From a bacterium (GTDB taxonomy: Bacteria; UBP14; UBA6098; 4484-93), in assembly GCA_021158465.1 (NCBI GenBank), contig JAGGUN010000005.1:4685-68684 (forward strand): 64,000 nucleotides of DNA. Reading direction: 5' to 3'. Positions 17,441 through 27,158 of the stretch are shown in pieces. The notes under the pieces are model-generated. The model was given only the letters and a program-made list of their open reading frames with translations, was not told where the DNA came from and ran no database searches. The translations under genes and the position numbers were made by a program. Numbering within the stretch: position 1 is the stretch's first letter; each line of letters starts with the position of its first letter.

Positions 17441-20400
17441 ATGAGGATTGCTTCACTGCTTGCAATGCTTTTTGCCTTACCTTCTTTTCTCTTCGGCTTC
17501 CTGCCGACGGAGGAGGATTTCATTGGAGGAAAGGCTCCCGTTGAGCGCCTTACGACAGTTGCACCGGACAACCTTGCCTGGTCTGACTTCATATCAAAGT
17601 ATCCCAGCTGGCTCGGCTTTTGGGACAGGGAAACACAACACCTAAGACGAGCTTACGGCAGGGGTATACGGCTTGTGGATGTCTCAACCGACGAACAGCT
17701 TGACCAAGCAATAAGAAGGTTCGTCCAGAATAACTCCCATGCTCTCGGTATAGCAAGTGAGTCCTTTGAACTCCTTTCTGTCAACCGTATTCTGGGAAAG
17801 GTATTCGCGATTTACAGGGAGGTATATCATGGTATCCCGGTCTGGCTTGGCAGGCTGGATTTCAGCCTAACAAGTGAAGGAAAGCTTCTTCTCATCTCGC
17901 TTCAGACCCATCCAAACCTCTCGGTTGATATAAATCCAAGGATACCGGAGGATGAACTGGCGGACTATCTCCCCAAACGGGAAGGGATATTGTCTGCCGA
18001 GCTTATCATTTTCCCCGAAGGCAAAGGGCATCTTGCCTGGTGGATAAGAACCGAGTCAAAGAGAAGCTACATTCTGGACGCTCACACCGGCGAAATTCTT
18101 CTTACCTATCGTGAGACACCAACCTGTTACGGCGAGGTAACGGGGAACATCCACCCGGAGTATATGACCGACACCCCGATGGTTCTGCCCCTGCCGTTCG
18201 TCTATATCAACCTCGATTTGGAGCTTGATACTGCAGATGTAAACGGGCGATATTCAAACGAGCTTTCACCCGGCTGGGTATGGGTTCAGGCGAAGGGGCT
18301 TTTCTGCGATGTCCAGCCTTTTGAGGCTGAGCCGCTCGCTGTTATCGAGGAGGTAACAGGAGATGAGGTTAATCTCTTCTGGGAGGATGTATCCGATGAG
18401 AGCGGTGCATACTTCCATATCAATCTGATGCATAATTATTACAAGATGCTCGATGCAGGTTTCTGCGCACTCGATTATGAGGTTCCTGTGGTTATTCGGG
18501 ATGAGGAGCCACCCTGCCCTGACAATTCTTTCTGGGATGGCTACGGTGTGCATCTCGGAGCTGGCGGCGACATCTTCAATAACTTCGCATTCTTCTCCGA
18601 TGTCATTTACCACGAATATACACACGGAGTAACACATAACATCTATCCATCCTCGGAACTTCCATATACAGGTCAGCCAGGTGCGATTGACGAGGCGTTG
18701 TCCGACTACTTTGCCTGCACTGTAACGGACGACCCGCTCATCGGTGAAGGAGGGCTATACAGAATAGGCGACCCCGAAATGTATATGCGCTCACTCGAGA
18801 ACGACCTTACCTTCCCTGACGACTGGGAGGGTGAGGTGCATGCGGACTCGAGGATAATATCCGGCGCCTTCTGGGAGATAAGAGAAGCACTCGGAGCAGG
18901 ATACACCGACACGCTTGTTCATTTCGCAAGATACGGCTACCCAAACAGGTTCGATGATTATGCTTATACAATCCTTGTCCTCGATGATAACGATGCTGAC
19001 CTATCCAACGGCTCGCCGCACTTCAGCCAGATATACTCTGCCTTTCAGAGGCATGGAATAGGACATTTTGATATTGTCATCGTGCATACAGGCTATCACG
19101 ACACAGAGGACGAGAGCAACCCATACCCGATAACTGCCGAGATAACAAGCACATTCCCACTGGATATGGATACAACTGGCATCTATTTCTCCACAGGGGA
19201 GGAGTACAGCTTCATCCCAATAACCGAGGTCGAACCACATATATACAGGGGTTATATCCCGCCTCAGCCCTACGGAACAATCGTCTCCTACTATATCTTT
19301 GCAATGGACACGATGAATGTTGAGGCAAGGCTACCGGAGGGGGCACCGGGAGAGCTGTTCTCGTTCCGCGTCGGCGAGGATACAATACCCCCCACCATAC
19401 GCCATACCCAACTGGACGGCGAAACACCGGAGACCTTCCCTGTCGAGATAAGAGCAACCATCAAGGACAACCTCGGACTGGAGAGAGTAACAGTTGAGTA
19501 TCACAAAAACCACGAGGCGAACAGAACCGTCCCGATGACCGAAGAGGGAATAGATACATATTCTGTCCCGATTGATTTCGATGATATAGTAGTCGGGGAT
19601 ACCGTCTATTACCGGATAACTGCAACGGATGCGTCATCGCGTCACAACGAAGCCTCATTTCCCGAGGAGGGATACGCGAATTTCCCTGTAGTCCGAGGGA
19701 TATTCCTCGATTTCGAGGAGACAGACGGGATGTTTGTGTCTTCCGACGGCTGGGAATGGGGTGAACCACATGGCGCTGGTCCCGAAGAGGCACACTCCGG
19801 CAGAAACCTATGGGGAACAGTGATTGACGGATATTATAGCAACGATGCCGACTACTCGCTTACAACACCCGACTTTGACATCTCAGATTTCTCGGTGGCA
19901 ACAGTTGAAATGTATCAGTGGTTCTCTACAGAGGGGCGCTTCGACGGCGGTAATATCAAAATCTCAACGGATGGCGGAGAGACATGGAGCATCCTCACAC
20001 CTGTTGGAGGCTATAACACCCACGAGGTCTCAGCACTCTCCGAGCCAGGGTTCTCCGGCAATGCACCAGAGTGGAAGAAGGTAAAATACAACCTCTCCTC
20101 GTATCTTGGCGGAAATGTTCGCTTTCGGTTTGACTTTAGAAGCGACCATGGGATAACCGATGCCGGCTGGTACTTCGACGATCTTGTGATAATGGAGAAA
20201 CAGCTTCTTCTTCCACCGGTCAATCTCTCAGCTGAATCCGGCTGGGATGGCGAAATCCCGCTTCACTGGAGCCCACCAGAGGCGGGAATGAGACCAGGAG
20301 GGAGCCTCATCGGATACAATGTTTACAGGTCGGAAGAGCCAGATGCATTCCCACCTGACCCAATAAACTCGGTACCCACCACCGACAGCTTCTACACAGA

Positions 20401-21625
20401 CTACTCGGTCATCCCAGAGAGAGAATACTTCTACTATGTCACGGCAGTTTATGTCACAGGAGAAAGCCCTCCATCCGAAATCGTGTCAGCAAGCTCATAC
20501 TGGGTGGTTATGGAGGCGACGACCGATTCTGTTGCCGTGAGGCTACCAGTTCGTGGGACGGCAGAGGAAACATTCGACATAGTGAATTCTGGCACAGGAC
20601 CGCTTCGCTACAGTATAGCAGTTGCTCCATACAGTTCGAAATCGATACCTATAGAACCACCAGGTGAATGGGTACTCCTTGCCGAGGACCCTGTCGACAC
20701 TGACCTCGACCTCGATCTTGCGGCGATCTTTGCACAGCACACAGAGGCGATGCTCTACCTTATGATAACCGCTCACCGACCTATGGGTGACTATACATCC
20801 GATTACATCGTAGGATATGGGCTTGACACCGACTGCGACTCCACAACAGGATTTCCAATGGGTTCTGTGGGAGCAGATTACATCATCGGGCAGGGAGCTC
20901 TCGGATACGGGACATCGATAATACTCCGCTATAACCCCGATTCTCCCTACGGATTCGATATGGTAGGTCCTGCTGGGTGGGAGCATTACAGCGATCCAGG
21001 CGACACGGTGGCTGTCGGGGTAGCTATGACAGACATCGGCATGCCAACGGAGGTGAACCTCGTAGTCGTGACTATGCCAGAGATAGAATTTCCCCCTCCC
21101 ATCGAGGACTTCATACCTGATGAGGGATACCTCCACTATTCCGTCTTTTCCGTCAACTGGCTGTCATTCGAGCCGGTATTCGGCGAGATACCAACAGGCG
21201 GCAGGAGCACGATAAACCTGTTGTTCAACGCCGGAAGTCATCCACCCGGAGATTACCTTGCCAACCTTGTTATCCGTTCAAACGACAGGGTCAACCCTGA
21301 TATTACGATCCCTGTTTATATGGAGATTGTGGTCGGAATAGACAAGGAAGAAGCCCTTCCTACAGGGTTTGCCATCTCTCAGCCTTATCCAAACCCGTTC
21401 AACACCAAGACGGATATCAGGGTCGATGTTCCACAGGGAACAACCGTAGATATCTGCCTGTTCAACATCAAAGGAGAGGTGGTGAAAACAGTCCTCTCTG
21501 ACAAGCTCGCCCCAGGGAGATACAGAATAGGGATCGATATGAAGGAGCTCCCGAGCGGTCTCTACTTTATTAGAATGAAAGCAGGGAAATTCTGTGAGAC
21601 GAAAAAACTGATGCTCCTGAAGTGA
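17441..21625 (+). CDS. Secreted multidomain zinc metalloprotease with C-terminal sorting domain
   Basis: 1394 residues. Signal peptide (about 1-19), an FTP/PepSY-like propeptide (to about 215), then a thermolysin/fungalysin-like (M4/M36) catalytic domain. HEYTHGVTH (His391, Glu392, His395) and AIDEALSDYF (Glu418) supply the zinc ligands and general base. Downstream are Ig-like domains, a jelly-roll/MAM-like module (about 750-930, ending GWYFDDLVI), a fibronectin III domain (about 935-1035), an uncharacterised beta region, and a sorting domain (about 1315-1394) with QPYPNPFNTK and ending ETKKLMLLK. It is probably exported through the outer membrane by a type IX-like route and used for extracellular protein degradation. 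Confidence 0.9.
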   Translation: MRIASLLAMLFALPSFLFGFLPTEEDFIGGKAPVERLTTVAPDNLAWSDFISKYPSWLGFWDRETQHLRRAYGRGIRLVDVSTDEQLDQAIRRFVQNNSHALGIASESFELLSVNRILGKVFAIYREVYHGIPVWLGRLDFSLTSEGKLLLISLQTHPNLSVDINPRIPEDELADYLPKREGILSAELIIFPEGKGHLAWWIRTESKRSYILDAHTGEILLTYRETPTCYGEVTGNIHPEYMTDTPMVLPLPFVYINLDLELDTADVNGRYSNELSPGWVWVQAKGLFCDVQPFEAEPLAVIEEVTGDEVNLFWEDVSDESGAYFHINLMHNYYKMLDAGFCALDYEVPVVIRDEEPPCPDNSFWDGYGVHLGAGGDIFNNFAFFSDVIYHEYTHGVTHNIYPSSELPYTGQPGAIDEALSDYFACTVTDDPLIGEGGLYRIGDPEMYMRSLENDLTFPDDWEGEVHADSRIISGAFWEIREALGAGYTDTLVHFARYGYPNRFDDYAYTILVLDDNDADLSNGSPHFSQIYSAFQRHGIGHFDIVIVHTGYHDTEDESNPYPITAEITSTFPLDMDTTGIYFSTGEEYSFIPITEVEPHIYRGYIPPQPYGTIVSYYIFAMDTMNVEARLPEGAPGELFSFRVGEDTIPPTIRHTQLDGETPETFPVEIRATIKDNLGLERVTVEYHKNHEANRTVPMTEEGIDTYSVPIDFDDIVVGDTVYYRITATDASSRHNEASFPEEGYANFPVVRGIFLDFEETDGMFVSSDGWEWGEPHGAGPEEAHSGRNLWGTVIDGYYSNDADYSLTTPDFDISDFSVATVEMYQWFSTEGRFDGGNIKISTDGGETWSILTPVGGYNTHEVSALSEPGFSGNAPEWKKVKYNLSSYLGGNVRFRFDFRSDHGITDAGWYFDDLVIMEKQLLLPPVNLSAESGWDGEIPLHWSPPEAGMRPGGSLIGYNVYRSEEPDAFPPDPINSVPTTDSFYTDYSVIPEREYFYYVTAVYVTGESPPSEIVSASSYWVVMEATTDSVAVRLPVRGTAEETFDIVNSGTGPLRYSIAVAPYSSKSIPIEPPGEWVLLAEDPVDTDLDLDLAAIFAQHTEAMLYLMITAHRPMGDYTSDYIVGYGLDTDCDSTTGFPMGSVGADYIIGQGALGYGTSIILRYNPDSPYGFDMVGPAGWEHYSDPGDTVAVGVAMTDIGMPTEVNLVVVTMPEIEFPPPIEDFIPDEGYLHYSVFSVNWLSFEPVFGEIPTGGRSTINLLFNAGSHPPGDYLANLVIRSNDRVNPDITIPVYMEIVVGIDKEEALPTGFAISQPYPNPFNTKTDIRVDVPQGTTVDICLFNIKGEVVKTVLSDKLAPGRYRIGIDMKELPSGLYFIRMKAGKFCETKKLMLLK

Positions 21626-21641
21626 GGCTTACTTCTTCAGG
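21616..21641. terminator. Hairpin between convergent genes
   Basis: CCTGAAG (21616-21622) pairs with CTTCAGG (21635-21641) across the three-base gap between the protease and ftsX stop codons. U-tracts are short on the plus side (AATTT) and displaced on the minus side, so bidirectional termination is only probable. Confidence 0.4.
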
Positions 21642-22480
21642 AATTTCCTGACAGCGAACCCGCTTGCGACAGCGCCGGTTATTCCCCCAAGAACGACAAG
21701 GAAGATGACCACATACCCTATCGGATAGAGCTTCGGGAAGAAACGCACAAGAGCAAGTTCGGCAAGACAGAGCAACCCCGAGGAGAAAAGTCCAGCAAAT
21801 ATCCCCTCAAATATCCCCTCGACTACAAACGGTAGCCTTATAAACGACGCCGTCGCACCAACGAAACGCATAATATATATGGACTCTGCCCGCTCAACGA
21901 TATTGAGCTTTATCGTGTTTACGATAATAACAAGCATCCCGAGGAGTATAATAACTCCGGTTACAATATCGATGAGAGTAAATGTCTTTATCGCCTTATC
22001 AACCCTCTTGGCAACCGCCTGCTTGAACACGACCTCATCAACAATAGGAAGCTTACCTATCCTCTCAATCAGAGCATCAAGCTTTTTCCCACTCCGATAC
22101 CCAGCAGAAAGCCTCACGCGGAACGATGCAGGTAGTGGGTTGCCAGTGATGTCACCAGCTATATCCTCACCAAACTCCTGACAGAATATCCGATAAGCCT
22201 CCTCCTTAGAGATATAAACTACCGTATCTATCCCATCCATCCCCAGAAGGAGTGAGGAGGTTTTTTCCCTTTCATCCTTCGAGAGTTCTCTGGTAAGAAA
22301 TATCTCCATCTGGAGCCTCTTTTCAGCATAGTCCGCGTAGCTTTTCAGGTTAAAGGTTATATGCAGAAAAAGCCCGAACAGGAAGAGAGCAATGGTCATA
22401 GTGATAACAGACAAAGCGGTGACAAATCTTCTTCTCCACATTGTGGAGAGAGCCTCACCGACTGCCCAGAAGAGCTTCAT
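21629..22480 (-). CDS. ftsX: Cell division protein FtsX
   Basis: 283 residues with the FtsX layout: an N-terminal cytoplasmic start (ALSTMWRRRFVTALSV), TM1, a periplasmic domain of about 110 residues (LQMEIFLTRELSKDE...), then three TMs in the FtsX permease domain. With FtsE it forms an ABC-type complex at the septum that controls peptidoglycan hydrolase activity instead of transporting a substrate. Its ATG overlaps the ftsE stop (ATGA). Confidence 0.95.
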   Translation of the reverse strand: MKLFWAVGEALSTMWRRRFVTALSVITMTIALFLFGLFLHITFNLKSYADYAEKRLQMEIFLTRELSKDEREKTSSLLLGMDGIDTVVYISKEEAYRIFCQEFGEDIAGDITGNPLPASFRVRLSAGYRSGKKLDALIERIGKLPIVDEVVFKQAVAKRVDKAIKTFTLIDIVTGVIILLGMLVIIVNTIKLNIVERAESIYIMRFVGATASFIRLPFVVEGIFEGIFAGLFSSGLLCLAELALVRFFPKLYPIGYVVIFLVVLGGITGAVASGFAVRKFLKK

Positions 22481-23136
22481 ACGAGCTTCCCCTCACGAAG
22501 TTCAAGCACCCTAAAGTCAAAATCCCGAAGCATGTCCATATTGTGGGTTGCAAGTATAACCGCTGTTCCCTGCCGGTGGATATTCAGTATAAGCTCCATT
22601 ATTCCGCCTGCTGTCTCAGGGTCGAGGTCACCTGTCGGCTCATCAGCGAGAATGAGCGGCGGAGAGAGGGCAATCGCCCTGGCAATCGATATCCGCTGTT
22701 TCTCACCACCCGACAGCTGAGGAGGATAGAAATCCTTCTTGTGTGAAAGCCCGACGGACTGAAGCAGCTCATTCGTCCGTCTCCTTATCTCCTTCCTCGA
22801 CTTCCCAACAGCCCTCAAGGCAAAGGCTATGTTCTCGTAAGCTGTCTTCTCCTGTAGGAGTTTGAAATCCTGAAAAATGACTCCAACCTTCCTACGCAGG
22901 AGTGGAATCTCATCCATCGTGATGGTTTTTGTGCTCCAACTAAGATACCTTATCTCACCGTACGTCGGGAATTCTCCGAGGTATATCAGCTTCAAGAGCG
23001 TCGACTTACCAGCACCAGAAGGACCAACAAGAAACACAAACTCACCTGCATCGAGTGAAAACGAGACCCTATCCAGTGCAAGCCAACGGTTGGAATACAG
23101 TTTTACTACATTATCGAATATCAGAAAGTCGCTCAT
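22477..23136 (-). CDS. ftsE: Cell division ATP-binding protein FtsE
   Basis: 219 residues. Walker A GPSGAGKS, signature LSGGEKQR, Walker B LILADEPTGDLD and the His switch in ATHNMD. The N-terminal LIFDNVVKLYSNRWLALDRV is typical of FtsE. It is the cytoplasmic ATPase partner of FtsX, encoded directly downstream with a four-base overlap. The ATG lies one base after the VWA-protein stop, without a strong Shine-Dalgarno, so translation may depend on the upstream gene. Confidence 0.95.
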   Translation of the reverse strand: MSDFLIFDNVVKLYSNRWLALDRVSFSLDAGEFVFLVGPSGAGKSTLLKLIYLGEFPTYGEIRYLSWSTKTITMDEIPLLRRKVGVIFQDFKLLQEKTAYENIAFALRAVGKSRKEIRRRTNELLQSVGLSHKKDFYPPQLSGGEKQRISIARAIALSPPLILADEPTGDLDPETAGGIMELILNIHRQGTAVILATHNMDMLRDFDFRVLELREGKLV

Positions 23137-23137
23137 A

Positions 23138-25357
23138 CTATCTGGGAATGGTTAGGCAGCCGTCTTCGTTGTACAGCGAATCGAGGGTAATGGTAACGCT
23201 GTCGGCATCGGTGTAAGGCATAGAAACCGTGACTGTATACGATGTTCCCCCACCGGAGAATGAGATATAGGGCGATGGAGGATGAAGCTGAAATGTCGAA
23301 TCCGCACCGGTAAAGGGATTAGTTACCCGCACCGTGAAATACACCCGGCTTGTATCTATATTTACACCGGCTGTATCCCGTATGGAGAATATCATCTCCT
23401 GCTCCTCACAGGATGAGTATTCACCACAGGGGTAAGGACAAACGATTTCAGCAACTGCTGGAACGCAACCACCCTCGAAGTAGTATGTGCAGCAAAAAAC
23501 CGTATCGTTAGGTCCACAATAGTCGGAGCTTACAAGGTCCTGGAAATGGAAACAGATTTCAAGGGACGCCGGGTCACCCACAAGAGCGCGGATAGCGCCA
23601 GCTTCCTCGGCAAAGTTCAGATACCAGTCGTGCTCAGGGCAGCCAGGACACAAGCCCAGAAGGTCAAGAGCGTCGTTGCAAGCTGTCCTGATGATGTAAA
23701 AGTTCTCAAACGGGACACCCGGGGTAGGCGGCATTACGACAGGCGTGTCGATTACGCATTCTATCGGCCAGCTGATAGAGTTGTGCATAAAAACATATTC
23801 TGCACCGAGCCCAGGAACGCCTCCACCTGGAATTACCCCACCATTTATCGTCATATACATCGATGTGAATATCGCCATCAGCTCCTCTATAGTCGCAAGT
23901 GTATCGAGATTATCGAAGATGGTCATACCGGCTATCTCATCGTGAGCATAAGCATGAAATCTTATGGAATCGGTATCCTCGATGGTCGAGCCGCAGGCAG
24001 GGGAAAATCCCCAGTCCTCAACGACAGGCGGCTCCTGGTCGGTATGGAAAGAGCAATGCTGGGAATACCTCAGATTGCAACCTGTTACATCCCACGCCTG
24101 ACTGACATAGAACTGAACCTCGAAATCGTTGGGCCAGGGGGTTGGTGGGTCGTATCGAAGAAGCCTCGTCGCAGGGTCATAAGACATCCCCTCATCAGAA
24201 AGCGAATAGTCTGTCCCGTTTATGTTCAGCCGAATGGATGCAGGGTCAACAGGCAACCAGCTCTCAATCTTCACAATGATATGCTGGTATTCACAGGCGG
24301 TCAGAACACCACAGACAGGATGGATAACCGTTGCAACAGGACCAGGACAGCCGCAGTTCTCGACAAAAAGGCAGCCCACAACAGAATCCCGCTCCGTTGC
24401 TGTCCACATCCGAATGAAGAAACATTCACCATAACCGGAGCAATCCTCGACCTCATTTATCCACCAGCGGAAATGATGGGTTGCTCCAGCAGGTATCGTA
24501 GCAGTTTGAATAGTATCCGACGAATCGGCTACCTCGATACACTCCTCGGGGTCGACCTCCACGGTTATATCGAGTGGCGCACCCGTCGTGTTCTCAATCC
24601 ATATATCGATTGTAACAAACTCTGCAATAGCATCGACTATAATATCGAGAACATCGCTTATATCTGTGCTGAACTCGAAACCCTGCCCACCTGTCGTATC
24701 GCAATAAATGTTGTAATTGAGGCTATCGTAATTGGGCTCCATCGAGGAATACACACAATCGAAATATCCGAATATCATCACACTATCTGCCAGGGCAGCA
24801 TCGATGAGGTCGGTATTCAGAACACCTGTCCCAGGGTAAGCGTCATCACATTCATCTGTCATAAAAACAATTACACTCTGAGCACCAGGCCGCCAGTGCA
24901 TATTTTCTATCGCGTGCAGCATAGACTCGCTTGTCTCTTCATACCCACCCTCTGCTCCGGAGAGCCCATCGACGATACCCTCGAAGGTGGATGCATCGAC
25001 AAGGTCATATCCGTGAGGGTAGTTCTCCGACTCACAATATGTAACCACACCGAACATCGCATCATACCCAATTGATGCAATGTTAAAAGCGAATTCCCCT
25101 ATGTTCATATATAGCTCATCGATACAGTCGCTCATACTGCCGGATGTGTCTATCACAAAGACCACATCGACCATACCGACATCGGTGGAGCAATTAACCG
25201 TGTATTCGCCGAAGGTATCATCGGGTATAAATATTCTGGACGCTCCCCCTCGCTGGTCCGCCGACGCCCGGATGACACGGAAACTGTTGGCTCCATATAC
25301 GAACGAGGTAAAAAACAGAATTATCAGCATTGCAATAACTGATTTCTCTCTGCTCAC
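23138..25357 (-). CDS. Secreted von Willebrand factor A domain protein
   Basis: About 739 residues from the GTG at 25357, which follows a GGGGGGAG ribosome-binding site. An in-frame TTG at 25387 is too close to the predicted transcription start. A signal peptide (SVIAMLIILFFTSFVYG) leads to a VWA domain with the MIDAS sequence DTSGS (Asp70). Cys-rich Ig-like modules follow (for example CEEQEMIFSIRDTAGV), related to modules in the 1207-aa protein at 57585-61208. There is no YPNPFN sorting domain; the protein ends abruptly in CLTIPR within what looks like a late Ig-like strand. Surface adhesion or matrix binding is the likely role. It is the first gene of an ftsEX transcript. Confidence 0.8.
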   Translation of the reverse strand: MSREKSVIAMLIILFFTSFVYGANSFRVIRASADQRGGASRIFIPDDTFGEYTVNCSTDVGMVDVVFVIDTSGSMSDCIDELYMNIGEFAFNIASIGYDAMFGVVTYCESENYPHGYDLVDASTFEGIVDGLSGAEGGYEETSESMLHAIENMHWRPGAQSVIVFMTDECDDAYPGTGVLNTDLIDAALADSVMIFGYFDCVYSSMEPNYDSLNYNIYCDTTGGQGFEFSTDISDVLDIIVDAIAEFVTIDIWIENTTGAPLDITVEVDPEECIEVADSSDTIQTATIPAGATHHFRWWINEVEDCSGYGECFFIRMWTATERDSVVGCLFVENCGCPGPVATVIHPVCGVLTACEYQHIIVKIESWLPVDPASIRLNINGTDYSLSDEGMSYDPATRLLRYDPPTPWPNDFEVQFYVSQAWDVTGCNLRYSQHCSFHTDQEPPVVEDWGFSPACGSTIEDTDSIRFHAYAHDEIAGMTIFDNLDTLATIEELMAIFTSMYMTINGGVIPGGGVPGLGAEYVFMHNSISWPIECVIDTPVVMPPTPGVPFENFYIIRTACNDALDLLGLCPGCPEHDWYLNFAEEAGAIRALVGDPASLEICFHFQDLVSSDYCGPNDTVFCCTYYFEGGCVPAVAEIVCPYPCGEYSSCEEQEMIFSIRDTAGVNIDTSRVYFTVRVTNPFTGADSTFQLHPPSPYISFSGGGTSYTVTVSMPYTDADSVTITLDSLYNEDGCLTIPR

Positions 25358-25390
25358 ACCACTCCCCCCTGTTGCGGAGTTTGTCAATAA

Positions 25391-25419
25391 ATTATAACCA
25401 ATTCAACAATCATTTGCAA
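25391..25419 (-). promoter_or_regulatory. Promoter of the VWA-ftsEX operon
   Basis: On the minus strand TTGCAA (25419-25414), 17-base spacer, perfect TATAAT (25396-25391). Confidence 0.6.
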
Positions 25420-25432
25420 GGGAAAATCTTAT

Positions 25433-25462
25433 TTGCAACTTCGCGGATTTGGGATATATTAT
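25433..25462 (+). promoter_or_regulatory. Promoter of deoC
   Basis: TTGCAA (25433-25438) with TATATT (25455-25460, 16-base spacer) or TATTAT (25457-25462, 18-base spacer). It is divergent from the promoter at 25391-25419 and shares the same unusual -35 sequence. Confidence 0.5.
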
Positions 25463-25492
25463 GTTTAGTAAGAACTCAGACAAGGAGCAACA

Positions 25493-26233
25493 ATGGATTC
25501 CAAAGAACTTATCAGTCGAGCCAAGGGGATAATCCATACCTTTACCAAGGAGACTTCTCTCTTTCCTAAGCCAAGACTTGAGAAGCTCAACAGTTTCTTT
25601 GACCACACACTTCTTTCCCCCTCAGCAGGAGCATCGGAGATAAAGCGGCTCTGCGAGGAGGCAAAAAGGTATGGATTCTACTCCGTATGCGTCAACCCTT
25701 ACTGGGTGAGTGTTGCAAGGGGAGAACTTCAGAAGACGGATGTTAGGGTAACCACAGTCGTCGGCTTCCCACTCGGGGCAAACAGCCCGAAGACAAAGTG
25801 CGAGGAGGCAAAAGTAGCCATCTGGGAAGGTGCAGACGAGATAGATATGGTCCAGAATATTGGGCTCATCAAGTCCTTGGAATTCGAGGCGGTATCGGAC
25901 GAGATAAGGCTTATCAAGGAAACAATTGGAAGCAATACACTCAAACTAATAATTGAAACAGCATATCTAACGGACATCGAGAAGGTTATCTCTTGCCTTC
26001 TGGCGAAGGAGGCTGGCGCGGATTTCGTTAAGACATCGACAGGGTTCGCGAAAACCGGTGCCACCGTATATGATGTTGCCCTTATGAGGCACGCAGTCGG
26101 AGAAAGAGTTGGTGTGAAAGCCGCAGGCGGAATAAGAACGCTTGCCGACGCTATCGCTATGATACAAGCCGGCGCAACACGGCTCGGAGCAAGCAGCTCC
26201 GTCAAGATCATCGAGGAGACAAAAACCCTTTAA
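25493..26233 (+). CDS. deoC: Deoxyribose-phosphate aldolase
   Basis: 246 residues. Core motifs: FFDHTLLSPSA, VVGFPLGAN, a strand with EIDMVQNIG, Schiff-base Lys in DFVKTSTGFA, and KAAGGIRTLADA. The enzyme cleaves 2-deoxyribose 5-phosphate to glyceraldehyde 3-phosphate and acetaldehyde in nucleoside catabolism. An N-terminal extension of about 35 residues (the helix before LNSFFDHTLL) is longer than in E. coli but seen in many bacteria. CAAGGAG precedes the ATG. No other deo gene is in the window. Confidence 0.95.
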   Translation: MDSKELISRAKGIIHTFTKETSLFPKPRLEKLNSFFDHTLLSPSAGASEIKRLCEEAKRYGFYSVCVNPYWVSVARGELQKTDVRVTTVVGFPLGANSPKTKCEEAKVAIWEGADEIDMVQNIGLIKSLEFEAVSDEIRLIKETIGSNTLKLIIETAYLTDIEKVISCLLAKEAGADFVKTSTGFAKTGATVYDVALMRHAVGERVGVKAAGGIRTLADAIAMIQAGATRLGASSSVKIIEETKTL

Positions 26234-26237
26234 AGAA

Positions 26238-27158
26238 ATGAAAAATACCACAAGTAAATTCACCTGCATTCGATGGTCCAATTTCTCAGCGTACCTAGAC
26301 CATATCCTAATCACAAAGGGACTTTCCCCGAACTCGCTCTCAGCTTATCAGCACGACCTCGAAAGGTTCTTCAGCTTCTGCGATGAACACAAAAAACAGA
26401 TCAGCAAGGTAGACCAGTTTTTCATATCAAGCTACCTGAGACATCTTCTGGACCTCGGACTGTCCCCGAGAAGCGTCAGCAGGAATCTGTCATCCATCAA
26501 ATCGTTCTACCGGTTCCTTGTCAGTGATGGAGTACTAACAAGCGAGCCGAGCCAGTTCGTCGAGGCGCCCCGGGTAAGGCAAAATTTCCCCGATGCCCTG
26601 ACATACGAGGAAACAGAAAACCTGCTCGCCGCTGTTCCACTGTCGACCCTGCCAGGAATTAGAGATAGGGCAATCCTTGAGTTCCTGTATTCCACCGGTT
26701 GCCGTGTATCAGAAGCCTGCAGACTGAGGATAGGAGATATATACTTCGACGAGGGGTTCGTGAGGCTCTTTGGAAAGGGAAACAAGGAGCGAGTCGTCCC
26801 GCTCGGGAGAGAAGCTTCCTACTATCTTTCCAGATACATCCGAGATGTCAGGGACAGGTTCGTTAAACCTCACTCCAAGGATTATGTCTTCCTGGCGGAG
26901 AGAAAGGGAACTCCTCTCTCCCGTGTTGCTGTCTGGATGATAATCAAGAAGTATGCCAAAAGAGCAGGGCTCAAAAAGAATGTTCACCCACATACTCTTA
27001 GACACACATGCGCAACACATCTACTGGAAGGTGGGGCAGACCTGAGGGCTGTCCAGGAAATACTCGGACATGAGGACATCTCCACAACGCAGATATACCT
27101 TAATATCCAGAAACAATGGCTGAAAGAGGAATACAGAAAATACCATCCACGAGCATAG
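26238..27158 (+). CDS. xerD: Tyrosine recombinase XerD-like
   Basis: 306 residues with an N-terminal SAM-like core-binding domain (about 15-105) and a C-terminal catalytic domain. Catalytic set: Arg in STGCRVSEA, Lys in KGNKER, HTLRHTCATH (H-x-x-R), His in LGHEDIS and Tyr in TTQIYLN. It would act with a partner recombinase at dif to resolve chromosome dimers. The second Xer gene at 39114-40022 is the probable partner. No dif-like or att repeat flanks it, so it is a housekeeping enzyme and not an integrase. Confidence 0.9.
   Translation: MKNTTSKFTCIRWSNFSAYLDHILITKGLSPNSLSAYQHDLERFFSFCDEHKKQISKVDQFFISSYLRHLLDLGLSPRSVSRNLSSIKSFYRFLVSDGVLTSEPSQFVEAPRVRQNFPDALTYEETENLLAAVPLSTLPGIRDRAILEFLYSTGCRVSEACRLRIGDIYFDEGFVRLFGKGNKERVVPLGREASYYLSRYIRDVRDRFVKPHSKDYVFLAERKGTPLSRVAVWMIIKKYAKRAGLKKNVHPHTLRHTCATHLLEGGADLRAVQEILGHEDISTTQIYLNIQKQWLKEEYRKYHPRA

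Noticed and set aside
23546-25075. 509-codon plus-strand open frame
   Set aside because: Antisense to the VWA gene; Arg/His/Ile-rich with no recognisable fold.
26238-27158. Xer gene as sign of an integrated element
   Set aside because: No direct repeats, tRNA target or mobile genes nearby; a second Xer gene forms the expected housekeeping pair.
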